A stretch of 33,506 nt of DNA from Alphaproteobacteria bacterium 65-37 (lineage in GTDB: Bacteria; Pseudomonadota; Alphaproteobacteria; Reyranellales; Reyranellaceae): assembly GCA_001897995.1 (NCBI GenBank), contig MKRV01000026.1, forward strand, positions 1-33,506, given 5' to 3'. The position numbers were made by a program, and so were the translations under genes. The first letter of the stretch is position 1. Every line of letters starts with the position of its first letter. Of this stretch, positions 1 through 7,445 are shown piece by piece. The notes below the pieces were generated by a model, which was not told where the DNA came from, did not search any database, and saw nothing but the letters and a program-made list of their open reading frames with translations.

Positions 1-147
1 CTCGCCATTCCCGACGTCCAGGCCAGGCTGCGCGGCCTGGGCGGCGAGCCCGGCACCATGAGCGTCGAGGCTTTCACCCGGTTCAACGCCCAGGAGTACG
101 AGCGCTTCGGGCGGCTGATCCGCGAAGCGAACATCAAGCCCGATTGA
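1..147 (+). CDS. Bug/TctC-type solute-binding protein, C-terminal fragment
   Basis: Frame 1 is open from the first base to a TGA at 145-147, giving the last 48 residues of a protein whose start lies outside the window. The tail (LRGLGGEPGTMSVEAF, then FGRLIREANIKPD) matches the end of periplasmic binding proteins of the tripartite tricarboxylate transporter (Bug/TctC) family, which typically close with 'LGAEP...F...E...W..V...AGIKP'. Such proteins bind carboxylates in the periplasm. The ligand cannot be told from this fragment. Two small hairpins follow the stop. Confidence 0.8.
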   Translation, partial: LAIPDVQARLRGLGGEPGTMSVEAFTRFNAQEYERFGRLIREANIKPD

Positions 148-186
148 CCGTCTCCGACGGGTCGAGACGGAGGCGGATTTCGCCTC
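148..186 (+). terminator. Two hairpins after the binding-protein gene, possible terminator
   Basis: Directly after the stop codon, CCGTCTC (148-154) pairs with GAGACGG (164-170). GAGGCG (170-175) then pairs with CGCCTC (181-186). Neither is followed by a clear T-run, so a classical Rho-independent terminator is only a guess. Confidence 0.3.
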
Positions 187-206
187 TTGCCAAGTCCCGT
201 CTTAAC

Positions 207-229
207 ACTTAACCTTTCGGTTAAGTTTT
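207..229. promoter_or_regulatory. Perfect 8-bp inverted repeat upstream of the MFS gene
   Basis: ACTTAACC (207-214) and GGTTAAGT (219-226) form a perfect inverted repeat with a 4-nt loop, followed by TTT. It lies 36 nt before the start of the MFS gene at 265 in an AT-richer patch. It could be a repressor operator for the transporter or a weak terminator; the sequence alone does not decide. Confidence 0.3.
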
Positions 230-264
230 GGATCATACGGTAGGATCACTCGAGAGGTTCGGCC

Positions 265-1473
265 ATGGAACGTTCTTACGGCTGGGTCATCGTCGGCGCG
301 GGGGCGCTGATGGGCTGCGTCGCGATTGGCGCCCTGTTCTCGCTCGCGGTCTTCCTGCAACCCATGTCCGAGGCGACCGGCTGGTCGCATACCGGCATCT
401 CGAGCGCGATGACCCTCGACTTCCTGACGATGGGCGTTGCCGCCTTCGGCTGGGGCATGCTCACCGATCGCTTCGGGCCGCGCATCGTCGTGCTGGCGGG
501 CGCGATCCTGCTGGGCCTCGGCCTCGTGCTGGCAAGCCGCGCCACCAGCCTGCTCGAATTCCAGATCATCTACGGCGTCGTGGTCGGTATCGCGGCCGGC
601 GCGGTCTTCGCGCCGATGATCGCCACGGTCACCGGCTGGTTCGAGCAGCACCGCAGCCTCGCGGTCTCGCTGGTCTCGGCCGGCATGGGCGTGGCGCCGA
701 TGACCATCTCGCCTTTCGCGAGCTGGCTGATCCAGTCCTACGACTGGCGCACTGCTCAGCTCGTGATCGGCATCCTCGCCTGGGCGCTGTTGATCCCGGC
801 CGCTCTTCTCGTCCGTCGTCCGCCGCCCGCAAGCGCCGGTGCGCCCGGCATGCCGGCGGAAGGCGGCGAGGGGCTGACGGTGGCGCAGGCCCTGCGCTCG
901 CCGCAGTTCATCGTCCTGGCCACGACCTTCTTCTTCTGCTGCGCCGCCCATTCCGGCCCGATCTTCCATACGGTGAGCTACGCGCTGACCTGCGGTCTCT
1001 CGGCCATGACCGCGGTGACGATCTACAGCGTCGAAGGCCTGGCGGGGTTGGGGGGGCGCATCGTGTTCGGCCTGCTGGGCGACCGGTTCGGCGCGCGGCG
1101 CGTCGTTGTGCTTGGTCTGATGGTCCAGGCGCTGGGGGCCGGCAGTTACTACTTCACCCGCCAGATCGGCGAGTTCTACGCCGTCGCCGTCCTGTTCGGC
1201 ATGGCCTATGGCGGCGTGATGCCGCTCTATGCCGTGATCGCTCGGGAATACTTCCCGATGCGCATCATGGGCACCGTGTTCGGCGCCGCCGCGATGGTGT
1301 CGAGTCTCGGTATGGCGTTGGGACCGGCCGTCGGCGGCTGGATCTTCGACACCTTCAACGGCTACGGTTTCCTATACATCGCCTCCTTCGGCATGGGGCT
1401 TGCCGCCGTGGCGATGGCGCTCGTCTTCCCGCCGCTGCCGGCACGGCAGCGGACGGCGGCGCAGCCGGCCTGA
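265..1473 (+). CDS. MFS transporter, oxalate/formate antiporter-like
   Basis: A 402-residue membrane protein with about 12 hydrophobic segments. The first spans roughly residues 7-30. An MFS motif-A-like loop between helices 2 and 3 reads GWGMLTDRFGPR, and its counterpart in the second half reads GLLGDRFGARR. The opening helix pattern (YGWVIVGAGALMG, then FLQPMSEATGWS) is typical of OFA/monocarboxylate-type carriers, which move small organic acids across the inner membrane. The substrate is not evident. The ATG at 265 is preceded by a weak GAGAGG. It follows a carboxylate-binding protein gene, but the hairpins between them suggest a separate transcription unit. Most likely a carboxylate porter. 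Confidence 0.85.
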   Translation: MERSYGWVIVGAGALMGCVAIGALFSLAVFLQPMSEATGWSHTGISSAMTLDFLTMGVAAFGWGMLTDRFGPRIVVLAGAILLGLGLVLASRATSLLEFQIIYGVVVGIAAGAVFAPMIATVTGWFEQHRSLAVSLVSAGMGVAPMTISPFASWLIQSYDWRTAQLVIGILAWALLIPAALLVRRPPPASAGAPGMPAEGGEGLTVAQALRSPQFIVLATTFFFCCAAHSGPIFHTVSYALTCGLSAMTAVTIYSVEGLAGLGGRIVFGLLGDRFGARRVVVLGLMVQALGAGSYYFTRQIGEFYAVAVLFGMAYGGVMPLYAVIAREYFPMRIMGTVFGAAAMVSSLGMALGPAVGGWIFDTFNGYGFLYIASFGMGLAAVAMALVFPPLPARQRTAAQPA

Positions 1474-1632
1474 TCGGCGCCCGACCCGAGTTCAAGGCGT
1501 TGCGTTCGATCCGTCCCGTCCGTCGTCGGCTGCTCTTTGCGGTCGAGAATTGTGCGCTAATCGGCTAGCGCCGAGGCGGCGCTCCGATACAGTCAACGCA
1601 GACGGAGCGATCACCCGGGACGGGTTCTGCCA

Positions 1633-3168
1633 GTGACTGACACCTCTCGCGGTCCGCTTTCTCCCGGTCCGCTCACTCTCGGGGCCCTTCGCGCTGCGGC
1701 TCTCGAAGGGCGAGAGCCGCCCCCTTTGCCGGCGATCGCACGGCACGCGTCCTATCGGTGGTTCGTCGTCGGCACCGTCTGCATCGGCGCCTGCATGGGG
1801 CAGATCGATGCCAGCATGACCCAGGTGCTCCTGCCGCGGCTCGAATTGGAATTCGGCGCCCGCCTGAGCATCGTGAGCTGGGTCGCCGTGGCCTATCTGC
1901 TGGCGATGGCGTCGTTCACGCCGATTTTCGGACGGCTCGCCGATATGTTCGGCCGCAAGCTTCTCTACACCACGGGCTTCGCGCTCTTCATCGTCGGGTC
2001 CGGCCTGTGCGGCTTCGCGCCGAATCTACCCTGTCTCATCCTCTTTCGCGTCCTGCAGGCGGTCGGCGGGGCGCTGATCACCGCCAACAGCGTCGCCATC
2101 GTCGTCATGGCCACCGGCCCTGAGGAGCGCGGCCGCGGGCTCGGCCTGCAATCGGCAGCCCAGGCGATCGGGCTCGGCGCCGGCCCGGTGATCGGCGGGC
2201 TCATCCTCGACACGCTGGGCTGGCAGTGGACCTTCTGGATCAACGTGCCGCTCGGGATCGCCGGGGTCGTTCTCGGCTGGTTGATCCTGCCGCAGACCGG
2301 CCACTTGCCGGCCGGCCAGCGCTTCGACTGGCGTGGCGCAATCCTGATTGCCCCGACGCTGACGGCCTTCGTGGCCGTCCTGAACGAGGCCCATGCCTGG
2401 GGGCCGACCTCTCCGGTCCTGATCGGCTGCCTTGTGGTCGGCATCGCCTGCGCTCTGTTGTTCTGGCGCGCCGAACGCCGCGCCGCCATGCCGTTGCTCG
2501 ACCTCGAACTTCTCGGCAAGCCTGCCTTCCTGCTCGGCAATGCGGCAAACTTCCTCTCGTATGCTGCCCTGTTCGGCGTCTTCTTTCTCGTTCCTTTCGC
2601 ACTGGTCCGCCTCTACGACGAGACCGCGCTGACCGCGGGCCTGCGATTGTCGATTCTCCCGGTGATGCTCGGTCTGCTGGCCCCTTTGGGCGGCATGCTC
2701 TCCGACCGGCTCGGTACACGCATACCCACCTGCTGCGGCATGCTGGCCTGCATCGCAGGCCTTGCGATGCTCTACGTCTTCCTCGACGGCTCCGCTGCCA
2801 ATCTGCCGTTCGTCACCCTGTCGCTCGGTCTGATCGGTGCCGGGCAGGGGCTCTTCGTCTCGCCCAACGTCAGCGCCATCATGGCGACCGCACCTCCCGA
2901 CAAGACCGGACAGGCGGGCAGCGTGCTGAACGTCGTGCGCCTGCTCGGCATCAGCGCCGGCATTGCGGGCGCCTCGACGCTGTTCGTCGTCGCTTTGGGC
3001 CGCAGCAGCGGAAGCACGCTCGGCCTCCCGGCGGCAGAGCTCGTTGCAGCCAGCCGCGATGTCGTCCTGCTGTTGATCTGCCTCGCCGCCCTGGCCGCGG
3101 CGATTTCGCTCGTGCGCCCCGGTGCGGCGACGGCAGCCAAAAGCAGCGAAGAGCCAGCGGCCCCTTAG
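1633..3168 (+). CDS. MFS transporter, DHA2 (EmrB/QacA) drug-efflux type
   Basis: A 511-residue protein with about 14 hydrophobic segments, the usual size of the 14-helix DHA2 family. Motif A is seen in GRLADMFGRKLLY after helix 2, and the antiporter motif C in GAGPVIGGLILDTLGW. The DASM near the end of helix 1 resembles the D(x)T/S-V signature of EmrB/QacA pumps. These proteins export hydrophobic compounds with proton motive force. The proposed start is a GTG at 1633; about 40 polar residues precede helix 1, so a later start is possible. No adaptor (EmrA) or TetR-type regulator is adjacent, so it probably acts alone in the inner membrane. Confidence 0.87.
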   Translation: MTDTSRGPLSPGPLTLGALRAAALEGREPPPLPAIARHASYRWFVVGTVCIGACMGQIDASMTQVLLPRLELEFGARLSIVSWVAVAYLLAMASFTPIFGRLADMFGRKLLYTTGFALFIVGSGLCGFAPNLPCLILFRVLQAVGGALITANSVAIVVMATGPEERGRGLGLQSAAQAIGLGAGPVIGGLILDTLGWQWTFWINVPLGIAGVVLGWLILPQTGHLPAGQRFDWRGAILIAPTLTAFVAVLNEAHAWGPTSPVLIGCLVVGIACALLFWRAERRAAMPLLDLELLGKPAFLLGNAANFLSYAALFGVFFLVPFALVRLYDETALTAGLRLSILPVMLGLLAPLGGMLSDRLGTRIPTCCGMLACIAGLAMLYVFLDGSAANLPFVTLSLGLIGAGQGLFVSPNVSAIMATAPPDKTGQAGSVLNVVRLLGISAGIAGASTLFVVALGRSSGSTLGLPAAELVAASRDVVLLLICLAALAAAISLVRPGAATAAKSSEEPAAP

Positions 3169-3187
3169 AGGCCGAGCGACCGACTGC

Positions 3188-4126
3188 TCAGCCGCCGATC
3201 AACTTCTTCTCGATCATGCAGTGGATGCCCTTGTTGCCGTCAACCGTCTGGGTGACATGCAGGTCGGCCTGCAGGCTACAGAGCATATAGGCGTCGGCGG
3301 CGGACAGGCCGGTCTTGGTCGAGATCAGGCGGATCATGTCGCGCAACGCCTCCTTGGCGGCGTCGTCGAGATCCTGGTCGAAGCCGTGCGTGATCCAGTG
3401 CGTCGCCGTCTCGGCGCGCGGGTTGTTGAGCTTCATGTCCTTGCGCACGGTGAAGCGGAAGGTCCCCGAGAGCGAGGTCTCGAGCGCCGTCAGGTTGACC
3501 TCGCCGTCGCCCTGCACGCCGTGGCCGTCGCCGGTGGAGAAGAGGCCGCCTTCGGCGAAGACCGGAAAGTAGACGGTCGTACCGACCCGAAAGTGCTTGT
3601 TGTCGATGTTGCCGCCGAAGGCGCGCGGCTCGACCGAGCTGCACTGGCCCCATTCGGCCGGCGGCGCCACGCCCATGATGCCGAAGAACGGCTTGAGCTC
3701 GATCTCGGTGCCCCAGGGCATGGTGCAGACGCCGCGGTTGGAATCGATCGGAATGTGCGTCAGGCGGTAGAAGGGGAAGTCCTCGGGCAGGGTGCCCATC
3801 AGCGGCCGCTGCACGTTCCAGCCCCAGTTGGTGCGGAACTTGATGTCGAGCACTTCGACCGCCAGCACGTCGCCGCGCTCCGCACCCTCGACATGAACCG
3901 GACCGGTCAGGATGTGCCGGCCGATATGCGGCTTCAGCTTGGCCAGGATCTCGCGGTGCTCGGGCAGGACGTTGAAGGGCTCGCCGGGCAGGATCTCGGC
4001 GGCGCCCGACACGCAGTGGATGGTGGCGACGTCGCCCGACTTGATGCGCAGTTGCGGGGCGAGCTGGCTGTCGAAATAGCCCCAGTGACAGGTGTCCGGC
4101 GAAGAATGAAGCTCGTGCGTGGCCAT
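3188..4126 (-). CDS. Acetamidase/formamidase family protein
   Basis: A 312-residue FmdA/AmdA-family amidohydrolase, predicted to release ammonia from short amides such as formamide or acetamide in the cytoplasm. The family pattern is clear: GPVHVEGAERGDVLAVEV near residue 70, GGNIDNK in the middle, and GDGHGVQGDGEV, the metal/active-site loop. The frame stays open further upstream to 4771, but that extension is antisense to rlmJ. The ATG at 4126 has a strong GAGGGGGA ribosome-binding site and begins the conserved protein, so I chose it. Its 3' end converges on the DHA2 transporter with a 19-nt gap. It may be a broader-substrate amidase; the exact amide is unknown. Confidence 0.88.
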   Translation of the reverse strand: MATHELHSSPDTCHWGYFDSQLAPQLRIKSGDVATIHCVSGAAEILPGEPFNVLPEHREILAKLKPHIGRHILTGPVHVEGAERGDVLAVEVLDIKFRTNWGWNVQRPLMGTLPEDFPFYRLTHIPIDSNRGVCTMPWGTEIELKPFFGIMGVAPPAEWGQCSSVEPRAFGGNIDNKHFRVGTTVYFPVFAEGGLFSTGDGHGVQGDGEVNLTALETSLSGTFRFTVRKDMKLNNPRAETATHWITHGFDQDLDDAAKEALRDMIRLISTKTGLSAADAYMLCSLQADLHVTQTVDGNKGIHCMIEKKLIGG

Positions 4127-4140
4127 TTCGGTCCCCCTCA

Positions 4141-4164
4141 ATTGTGCGGCGGTTGAAGCACAAT
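4141..4164. repeat. Short inverted repeat upstream of the amidase
   Basis: ATTGTGC (4141-4147) and GCACAAT (4158-4164) form a 7-bp inverted repeat with a 10-nt spacer. It sits 14 nt upstream of the amidase start, next to the ribosome-binding site, so it could be an operator or an mRNA leader hairpin. Confidence 0.35.
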
Positions 4165-4191
4165 CCGTACCCCGGATGCTAGAGTGGCTTG

Positions 4192-4228
4192 CGCTCAATT
4201 GGCACTGCGCAGCGGCGCCAATTGAGCG
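4192..4228. repeat. 12-bp inverted repeat between amidase and rlmJ
   Basis: CGCTCAATTGGC (4192-4203) is perfectly mirrored by GCCAATTGAGCG (4217-4228) around a 13-nt loop. It lies in the divergent spacer between the amidase (-) and rlmJ (+), beside a second, longer palindrome at 4261-4300. A preceding CTAGAG (4179-4184) resembles the ends of the palindromes near 15.1-15.2 kb. Confidence 0.6.
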
Positions 4229-4260
4229 GAAATGCGTGGTTTCGGGCATCTCGGCCTTCG

Positions 4261-4300
4261 GCATCGTGCATTCGACTGATTCCAGTCGAATGCACGATGC
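4261..4300. repeat. REP-like palindrome, 18-bp arms, ATTC loop
   Basis: Positions 4261-4278 are the exact reverse complement of 4283-4300, with ATTC (4279-4282) between them. The central 18 bases (4272-4289) are identical to 15205-15222, inside another palindrome about 11 kb away, which indicates a dispersed palindromic repeat family. It ends 15 nt before the rlmJ start codon, so it would be transcribed as a hairpin in the rlmJ leader if the promoter lies upstream. Confidence 0.7.
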
Positions 4301-4315
4301 TCTATAGGCAGGCCC

Positions 4316-5185
4316 ATGAACTACCGCCACGGCTATCACGCCGGCAATTTCGCCGACCTCCTGAAGCATACCGCGCTGTGCGAATTGCTGCGGCTGCTGA
4401 CGGTCAAGGACAAGAAGCTGTTCGTGCTCGACACGCATGCCGGCGCGGGCGGCTACGACCTCACCGCCGACAAGGCTCGGCGTACCGGGGAGGCCGAGGC
4501 TGGCATCTCGCGCCTCCTGGCCGCCGGCACCAAGGGGGCACCGGCGGCCGTCGTGCGTTACCTCGCGGCTGTCCAGGCCTATGACCGCAAGTTCGGGGCG
4601 CCGGCCGGGGCGCTGCGCCGCTATCCCGGCTCGCCGCGCCTGGTCCGCGCCGCGCTGCGCCCTGGCGATCGTTTCGTTGCCTGCGAGCGCCACCCCGAGG
4701 AGGCCCTGGCCCTGAAGCGCGAATTCGCCGGCGACCGTGCCGTCGAGGTGCGACAGGCTGACGGCTACCATGCGCTCAAGGCGTCGCTGCCGCCGGTCGA
4801 GCGGCGCGGCCTGATCCTGATCGACCCGCCATTCGAGGCGACTGACGAGTTCGAGGTGCTGCTGCGCGCCCTCCGCCAGGGGCTGCGGCGCTTCGCGACG
4901 GGCTGCTATGCGGTCTGGTACCCGATCAAGGACGAGGCGGCCGCCGCCGAGTTCATTGCGGCTCTGGGCGACTTGAAGCTGCTGGCGATGGAGTTGCGGC
5001 TGGGCGCTGAAGCACCGCCCGGCAAGCTCGCCGCCTGCGGCCTGGTCGTCGTCAATCCGCCCTGGCGTTTCGACGAGTCGATGCGCGAGGCGCTGCCGTG
5101 GATTGCCGGTCGGCTCGGCCCCGGAGTCAGCGCGACCTGCTCCGCGCCTGCAGCCAGTGCGTCGGCTCCGGCATCAGGAGAGTGA
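4316..5185 (+). CDS. rlmJ: 23S rRNA (adenine(2030)-N6)-methyltransferase RlmJ
   Basis: A 289-residue SAM-dependent methyltransferase that modifies A2030 of 23S rRNA. The start MNYRHGYHAGNFADLLKH is the hallmark of the family. The catalytic-type motif DPPFE lies at residues 170-174 inside LILIDPPFE. Length agrees with E. coli RlmJ (about 280 residues). Its last 59 bases overlap the 3' end of the convergent MFS gene on the other strand, so the C-terminal tail is constrained in two frames. No strong Shine-Dalgarno sequence is visible; a palindromic repeat ends 15 nt upstream. A stand-alone housekeeping gene with no functional link to its neighbours. Confidence 0.93.
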   Translation: MNYRHGYHAGNFADLLKHTALCELLRLLTVKDKKLFVLDTHAGAGGYDLTADKARRTGEAEAGISRLLAAGTKGAPAAVVRYLAAVQAYDRKFGAPAGALRRYPGSPRLVRAALRPGDRFVACERHPEEALALKREFAGDRAVEVRQADGYHALKASLPPVERRGLILIDPPFEATDEFEVLLRALRQGLRRFATGCYAVWYPIKDEAAAAEFIAALGDLKLLAMELRLGAEAPPGKLAACGLVVVNPPWRFDESMREALPWIAGRLGPGVSATCSAPAASASAPASGE

Positions 5186-6380
5186 CGACGAAGGAGACGA
5201 CGCAGAGAGCAGCGCCGGCCAGGATGGCGCCGGCATAGCTGCCGAAGAAATCGTAGGCGTAGCCCGCAGCCGGCGAGCCCAGGAGCGCGCCGATGCCGAC
5301 GCCGCTATAGAGCGCGCCGATCACCGAGCCCAGGGCACGACCGCCGAAATAGTCGGCGGCAAGCGACGGCGCGATGGCGACGAAGCCGCCATAGAAGGCG
5401 CCGAACAGCAGGGCGAAGACGATCAGGGCTGGCGCACTGCTCGACTGCGACCACAGGACCATCATCAGGCCCGCGCCGAGATACATGCAGGCGAAGGAGA
5501 GCCGGCGGCCGAACCGGTTGGTGAGGCTCGAGAACATGAAGCGGCCGACCGTGCTGCCGACGCCGAGCAGGACGATCAGCAGCACGCCGAAGCTTTCCCC
5601 CAGGCCGATGTCGGCGGCGTACGGGGCGAGGTGCACGAAGGGCACGAACAGGCCGAACGACATCAGGAGCGCGCCGCCATAGATTCCCCAGAAGGGGCCT
5701 GTGCGGACCGCCGCGCGCAAGGTGAGGCCCGGCGGTATGACGGGGGGTGCGCCCGCAGGCGCCGGTGGATCGCCATCGGGTGCGAGGCCGTAGAACTCGG
5801 GCGGCCGGCGCACCAGGAAGCCCGATGCGATCGCCCCCAGCACCGTGAGACCGGCGAGCACGAGGTAGGTCTGCCGCCAGCCGACCCGGGCGATCAGTTC
5901 GTGGGCCAGCGGAGCACCGATCAGGGTGCCGACACCGATGCCTGCCACGGCAAGGCCGACCGCGACGCCGCGCTTGCGCACGAACCAGCGCTGTACGGCA
6001 GCCACGCTCGGCACGTAGGAGAGGCCCACACCAACGCCGGCGCCGATGCCGTAGCCGAGATAGACCTGCCACAGGCTGGTGGCGCCGGCGGCGAGCACCA
6101 GCCCGGCGGCGATCAGCAGCAGGCCGCCGAACACCACGGGGCGCGGCCCGACCCGGTCAGCGATCAGGCCGCCCGGCAGGCCGAGGGTGAAATAGAGGAA
6201 AGCGCAGATCGAGAAGACGAGCGAGGTCTCGCCGCGCCGGGCGGCGAACTCGGTTTCCAGAGCACCGAAGAAGGCGGCGAAGGAATAGGCGACGGCGAAG
6301 CCCGTCATCATGCAGAGGAAGGCGCCGGCGACGACCCACCAACCGGGGAAGACTCGGGCTTGGCCGACGGACACCGACAT
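5127..6380 (-). CDS. MFS transporter, monocarboxylate/OFA-like
   Basis: A 417-residue, roughly 12-helix carrier. Helix 1 begins with VFPGWWVVAGAFLCMM, a pattern common to OFA and MCT-like MFS proteins. Motif-A-like loops read GGLIADRVGPRP in the first half and SSLTNRFGRRLS in the second. The ATG at 6380 follows GTGGAG at a suitable distance. The family carries short organic acids across the inner membrane; the substrate is not evident. It belongs to the same broad type as the transporter at 265, but the two are clearly divergent. It converges on rlmJ with a 59-bp overlap. Roughly 100 nt separate it from the ppk2 stop, so cotranscription with ppk2 is possible. Confidence 0.85.
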   Translation of the reverse strand: MSVSVGQARVFPGWWVVAGAFLCMMTGFAVAYSFAAFFGALETEFAARRGETSLVFSICAFLYFTLGLPGGLIADRVGPRPVVFGGLLLIAAGLVLAAGATSLWQVYLGYGIGAGVGVGLSYVPSVAAVQRWFVRKRGVAVGLAVAGIGVGTLIGAPLAHELIARVGWRQTYLVLAGLTVLGAIASGFLVRRPPEFYGLAPDGDPPAPAGAPPVIPPGLTLRAAVRTGPFWGIYGGALLMSFGLFVPFVHLAPYAADIGLGESFGVLLIVLLGVGSTVGRFMFSSLTNRFGRRLSFACMYLGAGLMMVLWSQSSSAPALIVFALLFGAFYGGFVAIAPSLAADYFGGRALGSVIGALYSGVGIGALLGSPAAGYAYDFFGSYAGAILAGAALCVVSFVVTLLMPEPTHWLQARSRSR

Positions 6381-6480
6381 GAACGAACTCCACTCTCAGC
6401 CACGCATCGAAAACTAGCGTCTGCTCGCCGGACGATGCTTCGCTCGCCACCGAAGGGTCTTCTGCGTTGATTTTCAGCCG

Positions 6481-7335
6481 CTACTTCGTCTTGTCAGCCT
6501 TGTCCTGGCTCTTCTTGTCCTCGTCCTTATCCTTGCCGGGCTTTTCGAGCTTCCAGCCCCAGGCCTTGTAAGCGGCTTCGGCGATGAGGGGATCGAGCGC
6601 GTGCTCGGTGAGCTGCACCCCTTCGCTCAGCGCGTCGACGATGATGCCGAGCCCCGTCAGTCGGGCGTATTTCTTGTCGTCGGAGGCGATGACATGCCAC
6701 GGCGCGTTCTTGGTGTCCGTCTTTTCCAGCATTTCGTCGTAGGCCTCGATGTACTCCTTGCGCTTGGCCATGTTGCGGAAATCCTCGAGGCCGACTTTGT
6801 GCCGCTTGTAGGGCCTGGTCAGCCGGTCGATCATGCGGCGCTTCTGCTCCTCCTCGCTGACATGGACCAGGAGCTTCACGACGCGCACGCCGTCGTCGGT
6901 GAGCTGGCGCTCGAACTCGTTGATTTCCCTGTAGGCGCGCTTCCAGGCATCCTTGCTGCAGAATCCCTCGATGCGCTCGACCAGGACGCGGCCGTACCAG
7001 GTGCGGTCGAAGATCCCCCAGTTGCCGGGGGCCGGCAGACGATTCCAGAAGCGCCAGAGGTAGTGGCGGCCCTGTTCCTCAGGAGTAGGGGCGCTGATCC
7101 GCCAGACATGGACCGACTTCGGTTCCAGGCCGGCTACCGTGCGCTCGATCAGTCCGCCTTTGCCGGCGGCGTCCCAGCCGTCGATGCCGATGACGACGCG
7201 GCCGCCGGTCCGCAGGTGGTGGACCTGGAGGTCGAGGAGGCGATTTTGCAGCTTCTTGAGCTGATGATCGTATTTTTCATCGTCGATCTGCTCGTCGATC
7301 ATCTCGATCTTGTCGAGCCGCGGCCATTTACCCAT
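6481..7335 (-). CDS. ppk2: Polyphosphate kinase 2 family protein
   Basis: A 284-residue single-domain PPK2 enzyme, which transfers phosphate between polyphosphate and nucleotides (usually making ATP or GTP from the diphosphate). The P-loop GWDAAGKG is at residues 53-60. A Walker-B-like FDRTWYGRVLVERIEGF follows, then the lid segment with RLTRPYKRHKVGLEDF. The tail is a run of Lys and Asp residues ending in DKADKTK, probably disordered. The frame extends 19 codons upstream, but the ATG at 7335 has a GGAGG site 6-7 nt before it and starts the conserved region. It is divergent from the lipid transport operon. Nucleotide preference (ADP, GDP or AMP) cannot be assigned from the sequence. Confidence 0.9.
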   Translation of the reverse strand: MGKWPRLDKIEMIDEQIDDEKYDHQLKKLQNRLLDLQVHHLRTGGRVVIGIDGWDAAGKGGLIERTVAGLEPKSVHVWRISAPTPEEQGRHYLWRFWNRLPAPGNWGIFDRTWYGRVLVERIEGFCSKDAWKRAYREINEFERQLTDDGVRVVKLLVHVSEEEQKRRMIDRLTRPYKRHKVGLEDFRNMAKRKEYIEAYDEMLEKTDTKNAPWHVIASDDKKYARLTGLGIIVDALSEGVQLTEHALDPLIAEAAYKAWGWKLEKPGKDKDEDKKSQDKADKTK

Positions 7336-7445
7336 CGAATCCTCCGGTCGGCGATGGTGCCAGCGGCTCCAGAGTATGGCAATGCACGGCATACACTATG
7401 CAGAGTGATTGACAGCGCGAACGCGCCCGACGACTAATCTCCGCG

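Noticed and set aside
5103..6470. 455-codon plus-strand frame opposite the MFS transporter
   Set aside because: Highly charged, low-complexity translation typical of the complement of a membrane-protein gene; the minus-strand frame has proper transmembrane helices and a ribosome-binding site.
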